DNA from: Diatrype stigma
Lineage: Eukaryota > Ascomycota > Sordariomycetes > Xylariales > Diatrypaceae
Reading direction: 5' to 3'
NCBI GenBank assembly: GCA_022225965.2
Contig: JAKJXP020000124.1
Span: 1 to 64,000, forward strand
DNA length: 64,000 bases
In this document: piece by piece, positions 11,422 through 22,604 of the stretch
How positions within the stretch are numbered: position 1 is the stretch's first letter
Layout: every line of letters starts with the position of its first letter
Translations under genes and position numbers: made by a program
Notes under the pieces: generated by a model
What the model was told of the DNA's origin: nothing
The model's database searches: none
The model's input: the letters and a program-made list of their open reading frames with translations, nothing else

Positions 11422-13577
11422 TTAGTCAAGCGTGCTACTCTCGCTCTTCTTCCCCTTCCCCTTCGGCCCGCCCTTGAAGTGCTTCTTGCTGCCGCCGATC
11501 TGGATCTCGCTGGGGTCGAGCCCAGTCTCGAGGGCGACCATGGCGCGGGCCTTGCGGCCGGTGAGCTGCTTGGCGAGCGTCTGCGCCTGATCGCGCCCCT
11601 GCTGCGTGTACTTGCGGTTGAAGGGCACAGAGAGATGGCCGGCGTTGCCGCGGCTCGACGACGCGAAGAACGCCTTGTCGAGCCGCTTCGACTTGGCGCC
11701 TGCTGGCAACGCCGCGAACTCCGGGTCTACGGCGGCAACGGACAAGTCATCATCTTCACCTCCCTTACCATCCTCGTCGTCGTCCTCATCCTCGTCAACG
11801 TGGAGTTGGTCCAGGGCAGCGGTGAGCGCGGCTCTCCGCTTCGTCGGCAGGTGCGCCGAGTCATACAGCTCGCGGTTGAACTCCGCGGCGCTGCCACTAT
11901 ACCCCGGGGGCGGCTCGACGTGCAACAGCTTCCCGTTGACGTAATCCTTGAGAATGGTGCGCGCGGCGCGGGACTCATCGGGCTGGCCGACACCCTGTGT
12001 CTGGAAACCACGCGCCTTCGCGTAGGCGGACAGGAACTCGCTGGCTGTAGGCGTGCCCGTGCCGCCTTCCTCTAACGGCCGGGTTTCGATGTGGATGCCG
12101 TATATCGCCTCCAAGAAGGGCTGAGGCACCCTTTTAGTAATGAGACCAGCCGGGCCGGTATATTCTCGGAGTTGGTCAATCGGCAAGACACCGTTGCAGA
12201 CCAAGTCGGCCTTGGTTGTGGCAAAGTTGGGGAAGACGAGACCTGGACAATCGCAGAGAATGACTTTATCACTCAGATGAATGGTCTGGAAATGTTTCGT
12301 TTTTCCCGGCGTTGCCGAGACTGAGACTTTCTTGGCACCGATCAAGGCGTTGATGGTAGAAGATTTTCCGACGTTGGGATAACCCACGAGACCAATCTGT
12401 AGTTTTCGACCTGGGTCTACATAGAAGGTCAGTACATGATTACAGACGGTCGTGTTCATCAAGCAAGGATAGACTTACCCTCCGAGTCGGGAGAATGCTG
12501 AAGGAAGATATCCTCTAGTTCTTCAACTGTTAATATGCGGGTTTCATCGTCGGTGTCGACCTCTAGTGATACACCAGCATTCTCATCACCGCTTTCTTCC
12601 TCATCACTCCCGGATGATTGATCTGCTTCTTCGTCCTCCTTCTCTGTTCTGCGCCCCCTTGAGATTGTCTTCGGGTTAGCACTCTGACCGTTCTCGGGTT
12701 CTTCGGGCTCCTCCAGCAGGTCCCGTTCCTCGATTAGTTGTTTCGCGAGACTGGCTGAAAAAAAGCGATATGCGATCTTGTTCTCCTTGAAGTACTTGGC
12801 CCATGCTTGACGCTGCGTCGTCGACATCATATCTGCCTTGTTGACCAATAGCAAGTTCTCTTTCTTCGGGTCGACAGCTTTCACATAAGACTCGAGATCC
12901 TCAGATCGGAACATCAGGGGGTTCCGCGCATCGACAATCTGGACGACCAAGTCTGACCGTTCGATCACACGCCATAACTGTCTCCAGACCTCCAGATTGC
13001 GCTCGAACGGGGTCATAAGCAGATCATGGTTTTCCTGCAGCTCGGCCAAGCCTCGCCTCCAGTTCAGAAAGCTTTCTCTCTCCAAGACATCTAGTTCCTG
13101 AGCCGAGGTGTTTTCATCCCACTTTGGCCTTCGTGGAACGGATAGCCTGGCCCTGTGTGCCTGGTGCTTGCCTAGAACGTTGCGCTCCTCGGCGGCGGAC
13201 AGCAAATAAGGGTTTCGCTGGTCGGTATGTATGATCTTGACGTTGTTCATCTTCTCTGCAGTAAAGTCGGTACCGGCCAACTCGGCAGTGGCCAAGAACT
13301 CGTCCATGGCACTCTGCTGTGTGACCGAGCGCATCTTCACCCAGGAAGCCTCTTTCCGATCATTTGTGATATACTACGATGGTTGGTCAGTATCCGCTGC
13401 GCTGCGTTGTTCGAATGAACGTAATATTGAATCTGGACTAACTTCTTCGCCCGTGGCGTGGTTGACTCTCGTGACCCCAGTTCCTTTCTTGCGATCGGAG
13501 CCCTTTCCCTTGCCGAAGCGATCGTTCATCAGGGTGTTCCCCAGCCCGACGGACTGCTTGGACTTGGCCTTCACCAT
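11422..13577 (-). CDS. lsg1: Large-subunit GTPase Lsg1 (60S export adaptor recycling)
   Basis: Three exons (13577-13443, 13373-12479, 12416-11422) give about 674 residues, near the family length. The GTPase motifs occur in circularly permuted order, as in the YlqF/YawG family: G4 (NKAD) and G5-like FFSAS come first, then G1 (GYPNVGKSS) and G3 (DCPGL). An acidic insert (EEESGDENAG...) lies between the two blocks, and a basic tail (KKHFKGGPKGKGKK) ends the protein. Lsg1 acts in the cytoplasm to release Nmd3 from the 60S subunit. Both introns have clean GT...AG ends and phase agreement (EE|YITND and PDSE/DPGRK). The gene diverges from LTV1. Confidence 0.95.
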
Positions 13578-14181
13578 CTTGAACGGCTGCCGGGTAAATC
13601 ACTGTAATTCAGTTTTCAATTTTTAGTGCGATGGTATCTTGCAAGATGGAGGGATTGTAGCGGTACTATGTTGTTGATAGTTGTTGATAGTTGTTGATAG
13701 TTGTTGATAGTTGTTGATAGTTGTAGCTTCAAGGTTGCTTGGACAAGGTTGCTTGGATGAACTTCTCCTAATGGTCAATTGGTTAGTGGGTAGAAGGCCT
13801 GAAGCGACTGCCCGCCCGCCTTCAATACCTGCACTGATTAATGGGCAATGGAGGGGCAAATTAATTTTGCGTCACTGGTCGCACTCCCGCTCCTCGATAA
13901 GCCCCGATAAGAACATTACCCCACCAAACTTTTTTAAGGGTGGGAGGGTTCCAGGCCGTCAGGGTTCATCCAGTAACTCACTTAAGTACTTACTTACTCA
14001 TACTTACTTAGTTAATTGACAGTCCTTGACCTCGATTTGTCTATTCTTTGGGTCCAATACTGTGCTTGTGCTATACTACTTGTACCACTTTATACTAAGC
14101 GAACCTGAAGACAGAGAGAGAAAGAGAAGAGATAGAAGGAGTGCTACGACAACTCAACCGCCCATCGCATACAATAGCAAG
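13578..14181. promoter_or_regulatory. Shared divergent promoter of LSG1 and LTV1 with clustered GATA sites
   Basis: 604 bp separate the two start codons. Five tandem decamers TTGTTGATAG occupy 13671-13720 and each contains a TGATAG match to the fungal GATA-factor site HGATAR. Two more matches (CGATAAG) lie at 13895-13901 and 13905-13911. A 14-bp near-duplication (AAGGTTGCTTGGA) follows the minisatellite. No clear TATA box was found. Function of the GATA sites is inferred from the motif only. Confidence 0.55.
13671..13720. repeat. Minisatellite, five 10-bp units (TTGTTGATAG)
   Basis: Five identical contiguous decamers, with a partial sixth (TTGTAG) after them. The period is close to one DNA turn, so the GATA core in each unit would face the same side of the helix. 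Confidence 0.92.
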
Positions 14182-15786
14182 ATGCCGAAAGGAAAGTGGA
14201 TGTAAGTACAAGAATTCATTGACTGCTATACCTGCATCGCATCTAACTGAACGTCCCCCACCAGCGACAAGAAGACGGCCCAGCACTTCACCCTGGTGCA
14301 CCGTCCCCAGAATGACCCCCTGATCCACGACAGCGAGGCGCCGTCGATGGTGCTGAACCCGACGAGCGCCCCCAACAGCCACAAGTCCAAGAAGCTGGAC
14401 GACCTGGCCTCCGAGCTGGGGTCCGACGTCGCCGCCCACGTGCGCGCCAACGAGGGCGAGGCCGCCAACTACGGCGTCTACTACGACGACACCGAGTACG
14501 ACTACATGCAGCACCTGCGGGACCTGGATTCTTCCGGGGGCGGCGCCAGCGGTGGAGGGGGCGAGGTCGTGTTCGTCGAGGCGAAGCAGGACAAGAAGGA
14601 CAAGAGCAAGGGCAAGCAGAAGCAGAGCCTGGAGGACGCCCTGCGCCACCTCGACGACGACGACGACAAGGATGCCGAGCGCAAGAAGCGCGAGCTCTTC
14701 GCCGACGAGGCCATCCTGCCCTCCAAGAACCTGCGCCGCCTCACGTACCAGGCCCAGCAGGACGTGCCCGACGCTATCGGCGGCTTCAAGCCCGACATGG
14801 ACCCGCGGCTGCGCGAGGTGCTCGAGGCCCTGGAGGACGAGGCCTACGTCGACGGCGACGGCGGCGACGACATCTTCCAGGCCCTGGCCCGGGACGGCCG
14901 CGAGCTCGACGACTTCGAGTTCGAGGAGCAGGCGGACTTCTTCGACGAGGAAGACGGCGACGACGACGGCGGCTGGGAGTCGGACGACACCGCGAAGCCG
15001 AACCGGGAGTACCGGGACGGCAGCAATGGCGACGCCGTCCCCTCCCTAGTCCCGATCGCCAATAACGACGATGGCGAGTCAGCGCACAACGAGAACTGGC
15101 TCGAGGACTTCAAGCAGTTCAAGAAGGACCAGAAACCGACAGCAGCAGCAGCAGCAGGAGGGCCGCAAAAGAAGACGCCTCTCCCGCCGCCGTCCAACTC
15201 GGACCTCCAGTCCTCGCTGTTCACGACGACTACGAACGGGGGCCAGCGGCGCAAGAAGCGCAAGGGCGCGCTGACGAGCCAGTCGGGGTACAGCATGACG
15301 TCGTCGTCGATGGTGCGGACGGAGCAGCTGGGCCTGCTGGACGAGCGGTTCGAGCAGCTGGAGCTGCGGCACTACAACCCGGAGTTCGACGACGGCGGCC
15401 TCGGCGACGGCGAGAGCCTCGTCTACGGCGGCGGCATCGACGATGACGACGGCACCGCGTCGGCGGTATCGGGGGCCACGGGCATGTCGACCGCGTCGAG
15501 CGTGACCGGCTCGACGCGCCGCGACTTCGACGGCATCCTGGACGAGTTCCTGGGCGGCTACTCTATGCACGGAAAGAAGCACTTGAAGAAGGGCGGTTGG
15601 AAGAACGGCGCCGAGGAGCTCGACGAGATCCGCCGGGAGCTGGGGCCCGTGCCCGCACACATTCGGAACCGGTTCGACGGCGCTCGGAGTGGTGGCAAGA
15701 AGACGAAACACCAAAGCCAACAGCAACAGCAATCAAAACCGACGTCGGCTGCGTTGGCGTTCGGTGCCCCTGCGGTTTCGAGATGA
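14182..15786 (+). CDS. ltv1: Ltv1, 40S ribosome assembly and export factor
   Basis: A 20-bp first exon (14182-14201) is joined across a 63-bp intron to 14265-15786, giving the N-terminus [20 protein letters not shown], which is the conserved start of Ltv1. The frame stays consistent (AT|C at the junction) and the intron has a CTAAC-like branch site. The protein is about 513 residues, acidic ([18 protein letters not shown]) with a conserved C-terminal region ([12 protein letters not shown]...). Ltv1 binds Rps3/Rps20 at the head of the pre-40S particle and is phosphorylated for release. The start was set from the short first exon, since the longer exon alone lacks the conserved N-terminus. It diverges from LSG1. 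Confidence 0.93.
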
Positions 15787-16977
15787 AACGAAAGGGGGTA
15801 GGCAAGCAGGTAAGGTATATACTTAGGTAAGAAAAGGAGGGCAGGGACAGGGCCAGGGGCAGGGGCGTTCAGGTTGAATTTGACAAACTGGGATCGAGAT
15901 GAATTTCTAAGGGGGGATACCTAGAACAGAACGTATTACGCCCATTCGATTGATCGGCCACGACGTACGCAGAAGTGAAGCTTACCGGATAGAGAGAAAA
16001 GATACCCCCTATGAAATGCAACTCATGACCGGCTTAAGCTGTGTGACATGCTACACCATATATACATACATACCCCTTTTTCATTATCGGCTACCCTTAC
16101 CTGTGTCGAAACCTCTAATAATTCTGTCCATATCTGAAGTATCGTATTTATGATACGAGACAGACCGAGCCACTGGGTGATCAACTTTGTTACAGCAACT
16201 GACATGCACACGGGATCACAGCATCTTCATCAATTGGTTCTCATTGTATTCCTACATACGTAGATAACACCCACACGCATTGTTCCGTGGGGATATAGCG
16301 GGGTATGGCGCGATGCGATAGGGTGTGATGCGATGCGATGCCATGCCATGCGATGCCACGCGATGTGATGCGATGCTGATGCGACGATGCGATACGATGC
16401 AATATATGTGATCCTACCACTGGCGATAGCTATTGAATAGGCATCTCCGTGGTGGCATATGTGCGCTCGGGGCTACAAAATATCGAACAAAGATCAGTCT
16501 AGCCGGCCGGACGTAGAGCGGGCTAGTTTCTCTCAACAAATAGCTGCTTCTATATGAAGCTAAAGGAGTTTGCGCGACGTGTCGGGGCAGGCTGAGGGGG
16601 TGCAACGCGGCGCGATGCAATGAAGTACAATACTTCTGTTGTACAAAAAAGTTGGTAATCCAAGAGCCGCGGACACATGGTGACCGCAAAATGGCTATGG
16701 TAGGCAAAGGGCAGCAAGCTTAAGAGATACTGTCCAAGGGGAAGGACACCGAGCGATCAGTCCTTTATACCGATTTATCCGGAGGAATGGCCGTTTTGGC
16801 CAGAAATGTCGAGTCGCTCCTCTGGCGTCTACCCTGTGAGTGTCGCCACATCATGTGCATAGCCCGGTCAACGATACGCCGCACAAGCGGTGCTTCGTCC
16901 GCTGCATCATCCGGCCTGCCGCCCCGCACGCCCCATAACGGGTCCCCTTCTCGCCCGCCCGATTCAAGGTCTCTCTC
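15787..16977. other. Intergenic with ATGCG-rich minisatellite
   Basis: Convergent 3' flanks of LTV1 and taxilin. A degenerate GATGC/ATGCG minisatellite fills about 16308-16401. No protein-like ORF or RNA gene is visible in the rest. Confidence 0.6.
16308..16401. repeat. Degenerate (GATGC)n-type minisatellite
   Basis: Runs of GCGATGCGATGC with variants (CCATG, CACGCGATGTG, GACGATGCGATACGATGC). The segment GCGATACGATGC recurs at about 42668-42680, so the motif is dispersed. Confidence 0.75.
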
Positions 16978-19240
16978 CTAGTTGCGGTGGCCATTAACCG
17001 CGGCCGCGAAATGGGGCGGGTTCGGGGGACGCTCCGGGCCATAAGCACCGGGGATCGCGCCGGTTGGGAGGAGCTCCTCCTCGGTATCGTCGTCATCGAA
17101 CTCTCCTTCGCTAACTTCTTCCTCGTCCTCATCGTACTCGTACTCACTAGCCTCGTCATCGCCGTCGTCGAGCTCGCCGGCTTCGGAGCCGTTGACCCCA
17201 GCCGTTGTTGTCGGCATGGGTCCGCTTCCCTCGACACCCGAAGACGCGGCCGGGGCGTAGCAGCTCTCGACGGTACCCTGCATGCCCTGAGGGATGCCGC
17301 GGCCCTGCTGCTGCATCTGACCGATGATGCTAGTGAGCTTGTCGTTCTTTTTACGAAGATCATCGAGGTCTCGGATCAGCTTGGTGCGCTCTTCGGCCAG
17401 CTTGAAGATGTTCTGGTTCAGAGCGTCATGTTTCCGCTTGTAGTTGTCGTTCTCCTTTTCCAACTTCTTGGTCTTCTTGGACATATCCTCCATCTCCTTG
17501 CGAAACGTCAGGAACAAATCGTTACTGTTGTTCAGCGTATCCTCGACCTCGCCGGCTGTTAATGCTTGCGCTCTCCCATGAGGAGGGGGGCTATAGCTGT
17601 AGGGGTGGTGATTGCGATGACGCTTATGCTTGAGCTTAGACTCGAAGTTTGCCATCCTGCAGGGGGGTGGGGGGGTGATTGATATGGATCATGGTATCCC
17701 GTTCTAATCGTGATGGGGTGTGGGGTGGCATGGTGCTACAAAAAGGGAATGCATACCTGCTTGAATTTCTCAACGTAAACATTGAGCTGATTGCGCAACT
17801 CTGTCTCGGTCTTCGTGAAGGTGAGGACCTGGCTGTTCAGCTGGTTCGCTCGTCTCGCTTCGGCCTCCGCAGCTTTCTTCTGCTCCTCGTACCGCGCCAT
17901 GTTCCATTGCACCTCGATCTCCTTAGTACGCATAGCCGAATGGAAATGTAGTTCTCGAAGTTCGTATTGGTCGATGAGGGATTTGAAACGCGCCTTGAAC
18001 CTGCACACGACATTAGACCGGCTCGGTGAACGGATATAGCGAGTTGAATGGCGCAGCATACAGTTCTTCTGCCTTCATGTAAATCACTTGCTTGCGCGGA
18101 TTGTCCTTCTCTTCCTGATACCCTTCTAACGTCTCTAATACCTTCTTGAATCGATCGTCGGACGACGTTTTCAGTCGGTCGTGGGCGTCATTTAACGCGC
18201 GATGCTCGTTCTAGAACCCCATACATATCAGCTTGGATCCCGCGATTTCCGAACAGGCCGCATCGTAGGAAGTACCTTCAGTTTGTTGTTTTCTTTTTGT
18301 AATTCTCGGCATAGCTTCTCTAGTTTCTCCTTCAGGCCGATCTGCTTGCTTAGGTCGGTACGACTTGTGTCCTTTTCCTTCTGGAGTTGATCTGCGCGCT
18401 TTTTATTCTTGATGTTATCACGTTCTAGGCGTTTCATGTTGGCGAACAGTTCTGACGATCGTTTGGTAAGGAGATCGATTTTATCCATATCGTTCATTCT
18501 ATTCATCTGATGGTTGAGCTCTCGATTTGCCTTCCGAACCTCGCGATCTACAGGGAAAGGAGAAAGGTCAGCCATGATCCAATACCCACTAACATCAAGA
18601 ATGATAAACTGTGTCATAAATCGTGGTGTTCGGCGAAGAGGCTAGATGGAGCAAGGCATGTAGCTATCCGTGCTTCTATCCGCATGTCTACCGCATGTCC
18701 TAAAGGTTCGATGGTAATAGCATATGCTCTGAATCGTCTATTGGTTGAACTTTTATGCTGACATATTTCTGAAGTCCAACATCTTTCCCTCCTTAAGAAC
18801 ATAGACATCAAACGATAGGTGTATATGCGGTGATTTACAGGAACATCGTACCATGCTTCTTCGACGACAAAACAAGGGCGGGGGATAGACGTACCAATCT
18901 CGGCCTCCTGTTCCTTTTCTGCGGCAGTATCGACCTCGAGCTGAGAGATCCTGGCAGCCACAAGCTTGGAGGCTTCGCTGGAGTCGAGCGTCTTCTTGCC
19001 CTTGCCCTTCTTGGCAGCGGCATTGGCAGTCATTGCGGGGGTTGGAGTCGGAGCGGGCCGGGGATCTTGCACGGGAGCATGATGATGGTGGTGGTGATGG
19101 TGGTGGTGACCATTCGTCAAGGGTGGCGGATCGTCATGCGCATGGGGATGAGCATGAGCGTGAGGAGAAGAGGTGCCGTTCGGTAAGGATGCAAGCGGTG
19201 CAGGTGTCGCTGAAGCGGACCGTGGGTTCGCAGTCGACAT
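16978..19240 (-). CDS. Taxilin family coiled-coil protein
   Basis: Five exons fit in phase: 19240-18895, 18547-18276, 18210-18062, 18000-17757 and 17547-16978, giving 526 residues. The N-terminus is disordered with a His-rich tract of ten His (about residues 45-54). Residues ~115-390 form a nearly unbroken coiled coil (REVRKANRELNHQMNRM..., VEDTLNNSNDLFLTF, MSKKTKKLEKEN) matching the taxilin/myosin-like coiled-coil domain. The C-terminus is acidic (YEYDEDEEEVSEGEFDDDD). Taxilins bind syntaxins in vesicle traffic in animals; the fungal role is poorly known. The first intron (347 bp) is long for this window. The last acceptor (GAG|GTCGAG) is non-ideal but keeps the frame and restores the family sequence. 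Confidence 0.9.
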
Positions 19241-20686
19241 GTTCCTCTTCTATCCGAGGCTAGGGTGTACGTGAGAGTGCGTGTGCGTGTGCGTATACTT
19301 GTGAGAGTGAGTCTGAAACCGAATATCGAGGTGGGCGCGGAGTAGTGGTGGTTGCAGCTGCACTGTGACGAATGGCAAGTTAGTTAGGGCATGGGAGTGG
19401 ATGATGAAATTATATTGATATTATGCTGGTACTGGCTATACTCGGGAATTGAAAGCAGCAGCAATTGGCATGGTTTCATAACTCGATAGGACCAATTAAC
19501 GTTGGCTATAGTTGTAATTACCTTAATCTCTTCATAGGAAATGCAGTGTCCTGGTGCATGCAGTGGGAATTCAGTCTAGATTGGGTTGTCGCCTTGAGAT
19601 CCGGGATGGTGTGTCATAGGAAGAAATGCCTCGTGGTCAATGATGGCATTTGCGTCGGTGGTTGTGGTGGTGATTATGGTGGTGGTGGTGATGGTGGTGG
19701 CTGTTGGTGGGTGGTGTTGTCACTTGAATCGTGGATGAAGACTTTGACGTTGGGACCAAGTAGCGCCGCATAGGTAATAGGCAATTAGGTACTAGGTAAG
19801 AGGTAATACGGATGTGCGGTAATGTCGTGGTAGTGGTCACTGGAGTGGTCACTGGTAATGGTAGTCCGACCATTAGTTAGTAGGTACTCGTAGCTAGCAG
19901 CCAGGGGCCTAGTAGGCAGGTTGGTAACGTATTAGCAAGCTTTAGCACATGCATACAGCCACCGAGGTATGTAATTGACCTGCTACCTGCCTAGTAGATA
20001 GTCGCTGGGACCACATACCTAGGTCTTTGCTACATACAGACATATATGTACTGTACATCATACCCTTAAGATAGTAGGTAGAGCAAGATCAACGTTGGCA
20101 GCCGTTGGTTACCAGGCGTTCGTTGCGTGACAATAGGCTGGTTACCTAGGTATACTTGACATGCCATAGATTAGATGTATGTATTTATTTATCTCTATTA
20201 TCTCTAGATACCTACCTAGGTACTTATTATAGTTACCTACCTAAGAACATACATATGGGGATTTTGATCTTGAATATATTTAAGTATGTCCTTATATACA
20301 GAAGTTCAATGTAGAGGCGCTTTGATAAGTGCAGGTATTCATGGGTTATACCATGCAAATATGAAGTAAGGACATATGAAATCCTTTAATGCAAAGTCCA
20401 TAGCGCCCAATTACCTACTACCAAGACCATTATTCATAAACCAGAAGCTATGCTTATACACACACACACATACACCCAAACCACCTGCGCCCGCAAGAAC
20501 CTGGCCCTCAAGGTTTTGCCATGCTGACGTAATCTGTTCTCAGCCTCTGAGGGGCAGAAAGTCACCACACCATGTTTGATCCTGCGAAATGAAAGAAGAT
20601 AATTCCATTTACCCTGCATTGCAGAGACAGAAAACGGCTAGAACATGATGTAGATAAACTCTGAATAATCAAGCAAAAATATAGTC
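19241..20686. other. Intergenic, AT-rich, promoter side of taxilin
   Basis: GTGTGC-rich sequence near 19275-19295, a GGTGGT-rich stretch at 19656-19715, and two TACCTAGGTA palindromes (20143-20152 and 20213-20222). A (CA)n-like run lies at 20459-20474. I see no gene. Confidence 0.6.
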
Positions 20687-20730
20687 TGATGAAAGTGGCA
20701 TTCGAACCCACGAGGGTTTCTCCACCAGGA
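20687..20730 (-). pseudogene. Truncated tRNA-Leu copy (3' half only)
   Basis: On the minus strand this is the 3' part of a tRNA-Leu: CCTGG of the anticodon stem, variable arm, T-arm (GTGGGTTCGAAT, with one mismatched stem pair) and acceptor end TTTCATCA. It aligns to the complete tRNA 129 bp away with about seven differences. A T5 run lies just beyond its 3' end (20675-20679), as expected of a once complete Pol III gene. The D-arm and 5' acceptor strand are missing. Confidence 0.75.
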
Positions 20731-20803
20731 TATTGCTGTGAAGGCAGAGCCTCAAAGCCTGCTTCGACGTCGCACTCTCGTCTGCTTCAAAGCCTCATAC
20801 CGC

Positions 20804-20807
20804 AAAA
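20804..20807 (-). terminator. Pol III terminator of tRNA-Leu
   Basis: TTTT on the minus strand begins 9 nt after the last tRNA base, the normal distance for RNA polymerase III. Confidence 0.7.
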
Positions 20808-20815
20808 GTATAAGC

Positions 20816-20930
20816 TGATGAGAGTGGGATTTGAACCCACGAGGATTGCTCCACCAGGAAACTGTTGTTTACATCGAAACATGTTAAGGTAACCTTAACC
20901 TGGCGCCATAACCAACTCGGCCATCTCACC
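20816..20930 (-). tRNA. tRNA-Leu (anticodon AAG) with intron
   Basis: Minus strand, 115 nt. The acceptor stem GGTGAGA pairs with TCTCATC (one G-U), discriminator A. The D-arm is GCC...GGC. The anticodon stem CCAGG/CCTGG encloses TTAAGG, giving anticodon AAG (reads CTT and, as inosine, CTC). The variable arm is long (GGAGCAATCC), as required for a class II leucine tRNA, and the T-arm is GTGGG TTCAAAT CCCAC. About 33 nt between position 37 and the 3' anticodon stem are an intron. It begins TTACCTTAAC, which pairs with the anticodon, the usual intron-anticodon helix. Confidence 0.93.
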
Positions 20931-21301
20931 TTCAAGCAGCCGGACAGAGGCCGGGCTGCTTGATTTGATTTGCTAGGTTCCAATTGCTTGGTCCCATCTG
21001 CTGCTTGGTTGGTTTGCTCGTAAGTGAGATTATATGGCCAGAGAATGTGGGATTCCAGAGAATGTGGGAATCCAGAGAATGTAGAGAATCTACTGGCTCG
21101 GCTGGCTGGCTCGGCTGGCTCGGTGGCTTTCGCTAGGGCTCTGACTAGGAGGGCTGGAGGGGTTGGAAGTGGACCTCGGGAGGAATCGGTGGAGGAATCC
21201 GAGATGGACTCGGCCATTAGGAATCAAGCGTGTCAGGATAGCCGTAGATAGCCTGGAATCTGCATTAGTTAGATTCAGCAGGAGGGCCAATGATTGGTGC
21301 C
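20931..21301. repeat. Spacer with short tandem repeats
   Basis: Imperfect copies of CCAGAGAATGTGGGA at about 21036-21088 are followed by CTGGCTCGG repeats at about 21093-21123. No gene is visible. Confidence 0.7.
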
Positions 21302-21784
21302 ATAGTAAAGAGACCTACTATTGGGGCTATAACAACTTTACTCAGGGGCTATTGCCCCACCATGACAGCTGCTTGCCGGACCTGTACCAATGCGTTAGGT
21401 ACCTAGCTTCTGGCTTCCTTAAGTACCTACTTACTTACCTAAGTATCGTAGCCGCCGCCTTTCCCCCTTTTCCTTACGTAATTGCGACCAAGGTGCCAGT
21501 ACCCCTTAAGCGCCTTTAAAAACCATTGGCTAAAGGCTTTATAAAGCCAGCAAACGCTGCGCCGGCATTACCGCCAAAACTATGTCGGATATCGGACTGC
21601 TTCAATATATTAGGTGCTATAGTAATACGAAACCTGGAATATAATAATACTTATAGTGGAAATTTCGATAAGTAGCTGGTTACATAAGGGGCTTAAGTGC
21701 TTACCGCGGCCTGACAGTTGGCAAGGTGGGGCCATAGCCCTTAAGTAAAATTCTTATAGCCCCAATAGCAGATCTCATAGTAAA
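21302..21784. mobile_element. Non-autonomous DNA transposon (MITE) with 8-bp target duplication
   Basis: The element proper is 21310-21776 (467 bp). Its ends are inverted repeats of about 52 bp that start GAGA(C/T)CT(A/G)CTATTGGGGC and match at 45 of 52 positions. Exact 8-bp copies of ATAGTAAA flank it (21302-21309 and 21777-21784). There is no transposase ORF. An 8-bp duplication is the hallmark of hAT-type transposition, though such long terminal repeats are unusual for hAT. Most differences between the arms are transitions, which fits old RIP or simple decay. Confidence 0.85.
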
Positions 21785-22604
21785 TGGACAGTCGGAGTTT
21801 GGCCAGTTGCTTGATACCTACAGTAGGTATACATTGCATGTCCTGCTCTGCTACATGTAGGCAGTACCATGCAGTACTACCTACATATGATGATAATATG
21901 GATGCAGGATTCATATGTTTCACAGTTCCAAGGTTATTTACAACAGTTCACGACAGACATGCATGGATGCAACAGATTTAACATTGATGTCTCGACCTAC
22001 ATATCTACATATGTCGGTAGCTCTTACCAACCAGAATAAAATGGCGGGGGTACAGCACATGTCACGATATTGTAGGCAGGTACTTGCTAGGTAGTTATTA
22101 TCACCAGAAGTGTTATGAACCTTCAGTGTTGTGACGGAAGGAACGGGAGGGGCTCTGGCTATATCTGTTATATCGATGCATCCATAAGTTACCTAGGTAT
22201 CCCTTTAACAGAGAGTAGAACTGTGTGAAAAGATAGGCGATAACGATAAGCATAACGATAAGCCTCAAAGGTTAATGGCTTTTAGCCTCAAGGCTGTCTT
22301 GCCTCTAACTATCCACCTGGGCGGGTACTTACATACACTTAGTCTACAAGCTTACAAAGTAACCAGCAGCCCGGGTTCTGCGTCATTCGTCAAAACAAAA
22401 TCAACTTCTCAGGTCCCGAGGACTGACTATTTCCCTTCTCTTCTTAGGTTGTGAACGCTTCTCTTCAATGTTTGTTTGAATGAAATTCTTGGAGCCCGCT
22501 CCTTTACTTTGACTATTTATCAGATTCAGAATTCAGACATTCCCTACAGAGATTTGTTGCATACATAGATAGATCCTCTCCTCCTATCCTGGGATCGCAA
22601 CAAG
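21785..22604. promoter_or_regulatory. Upstream region of CYM1
   Basis: AT-rich spacer followed by the presumed promoter and leader of CYM1. It holds one TACCTAGGTA (22190-22199) and repeated CGATAAG GATA-type matches near 22240-22262. No ORF or RNA gene is seen. Confidence 0.5.
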
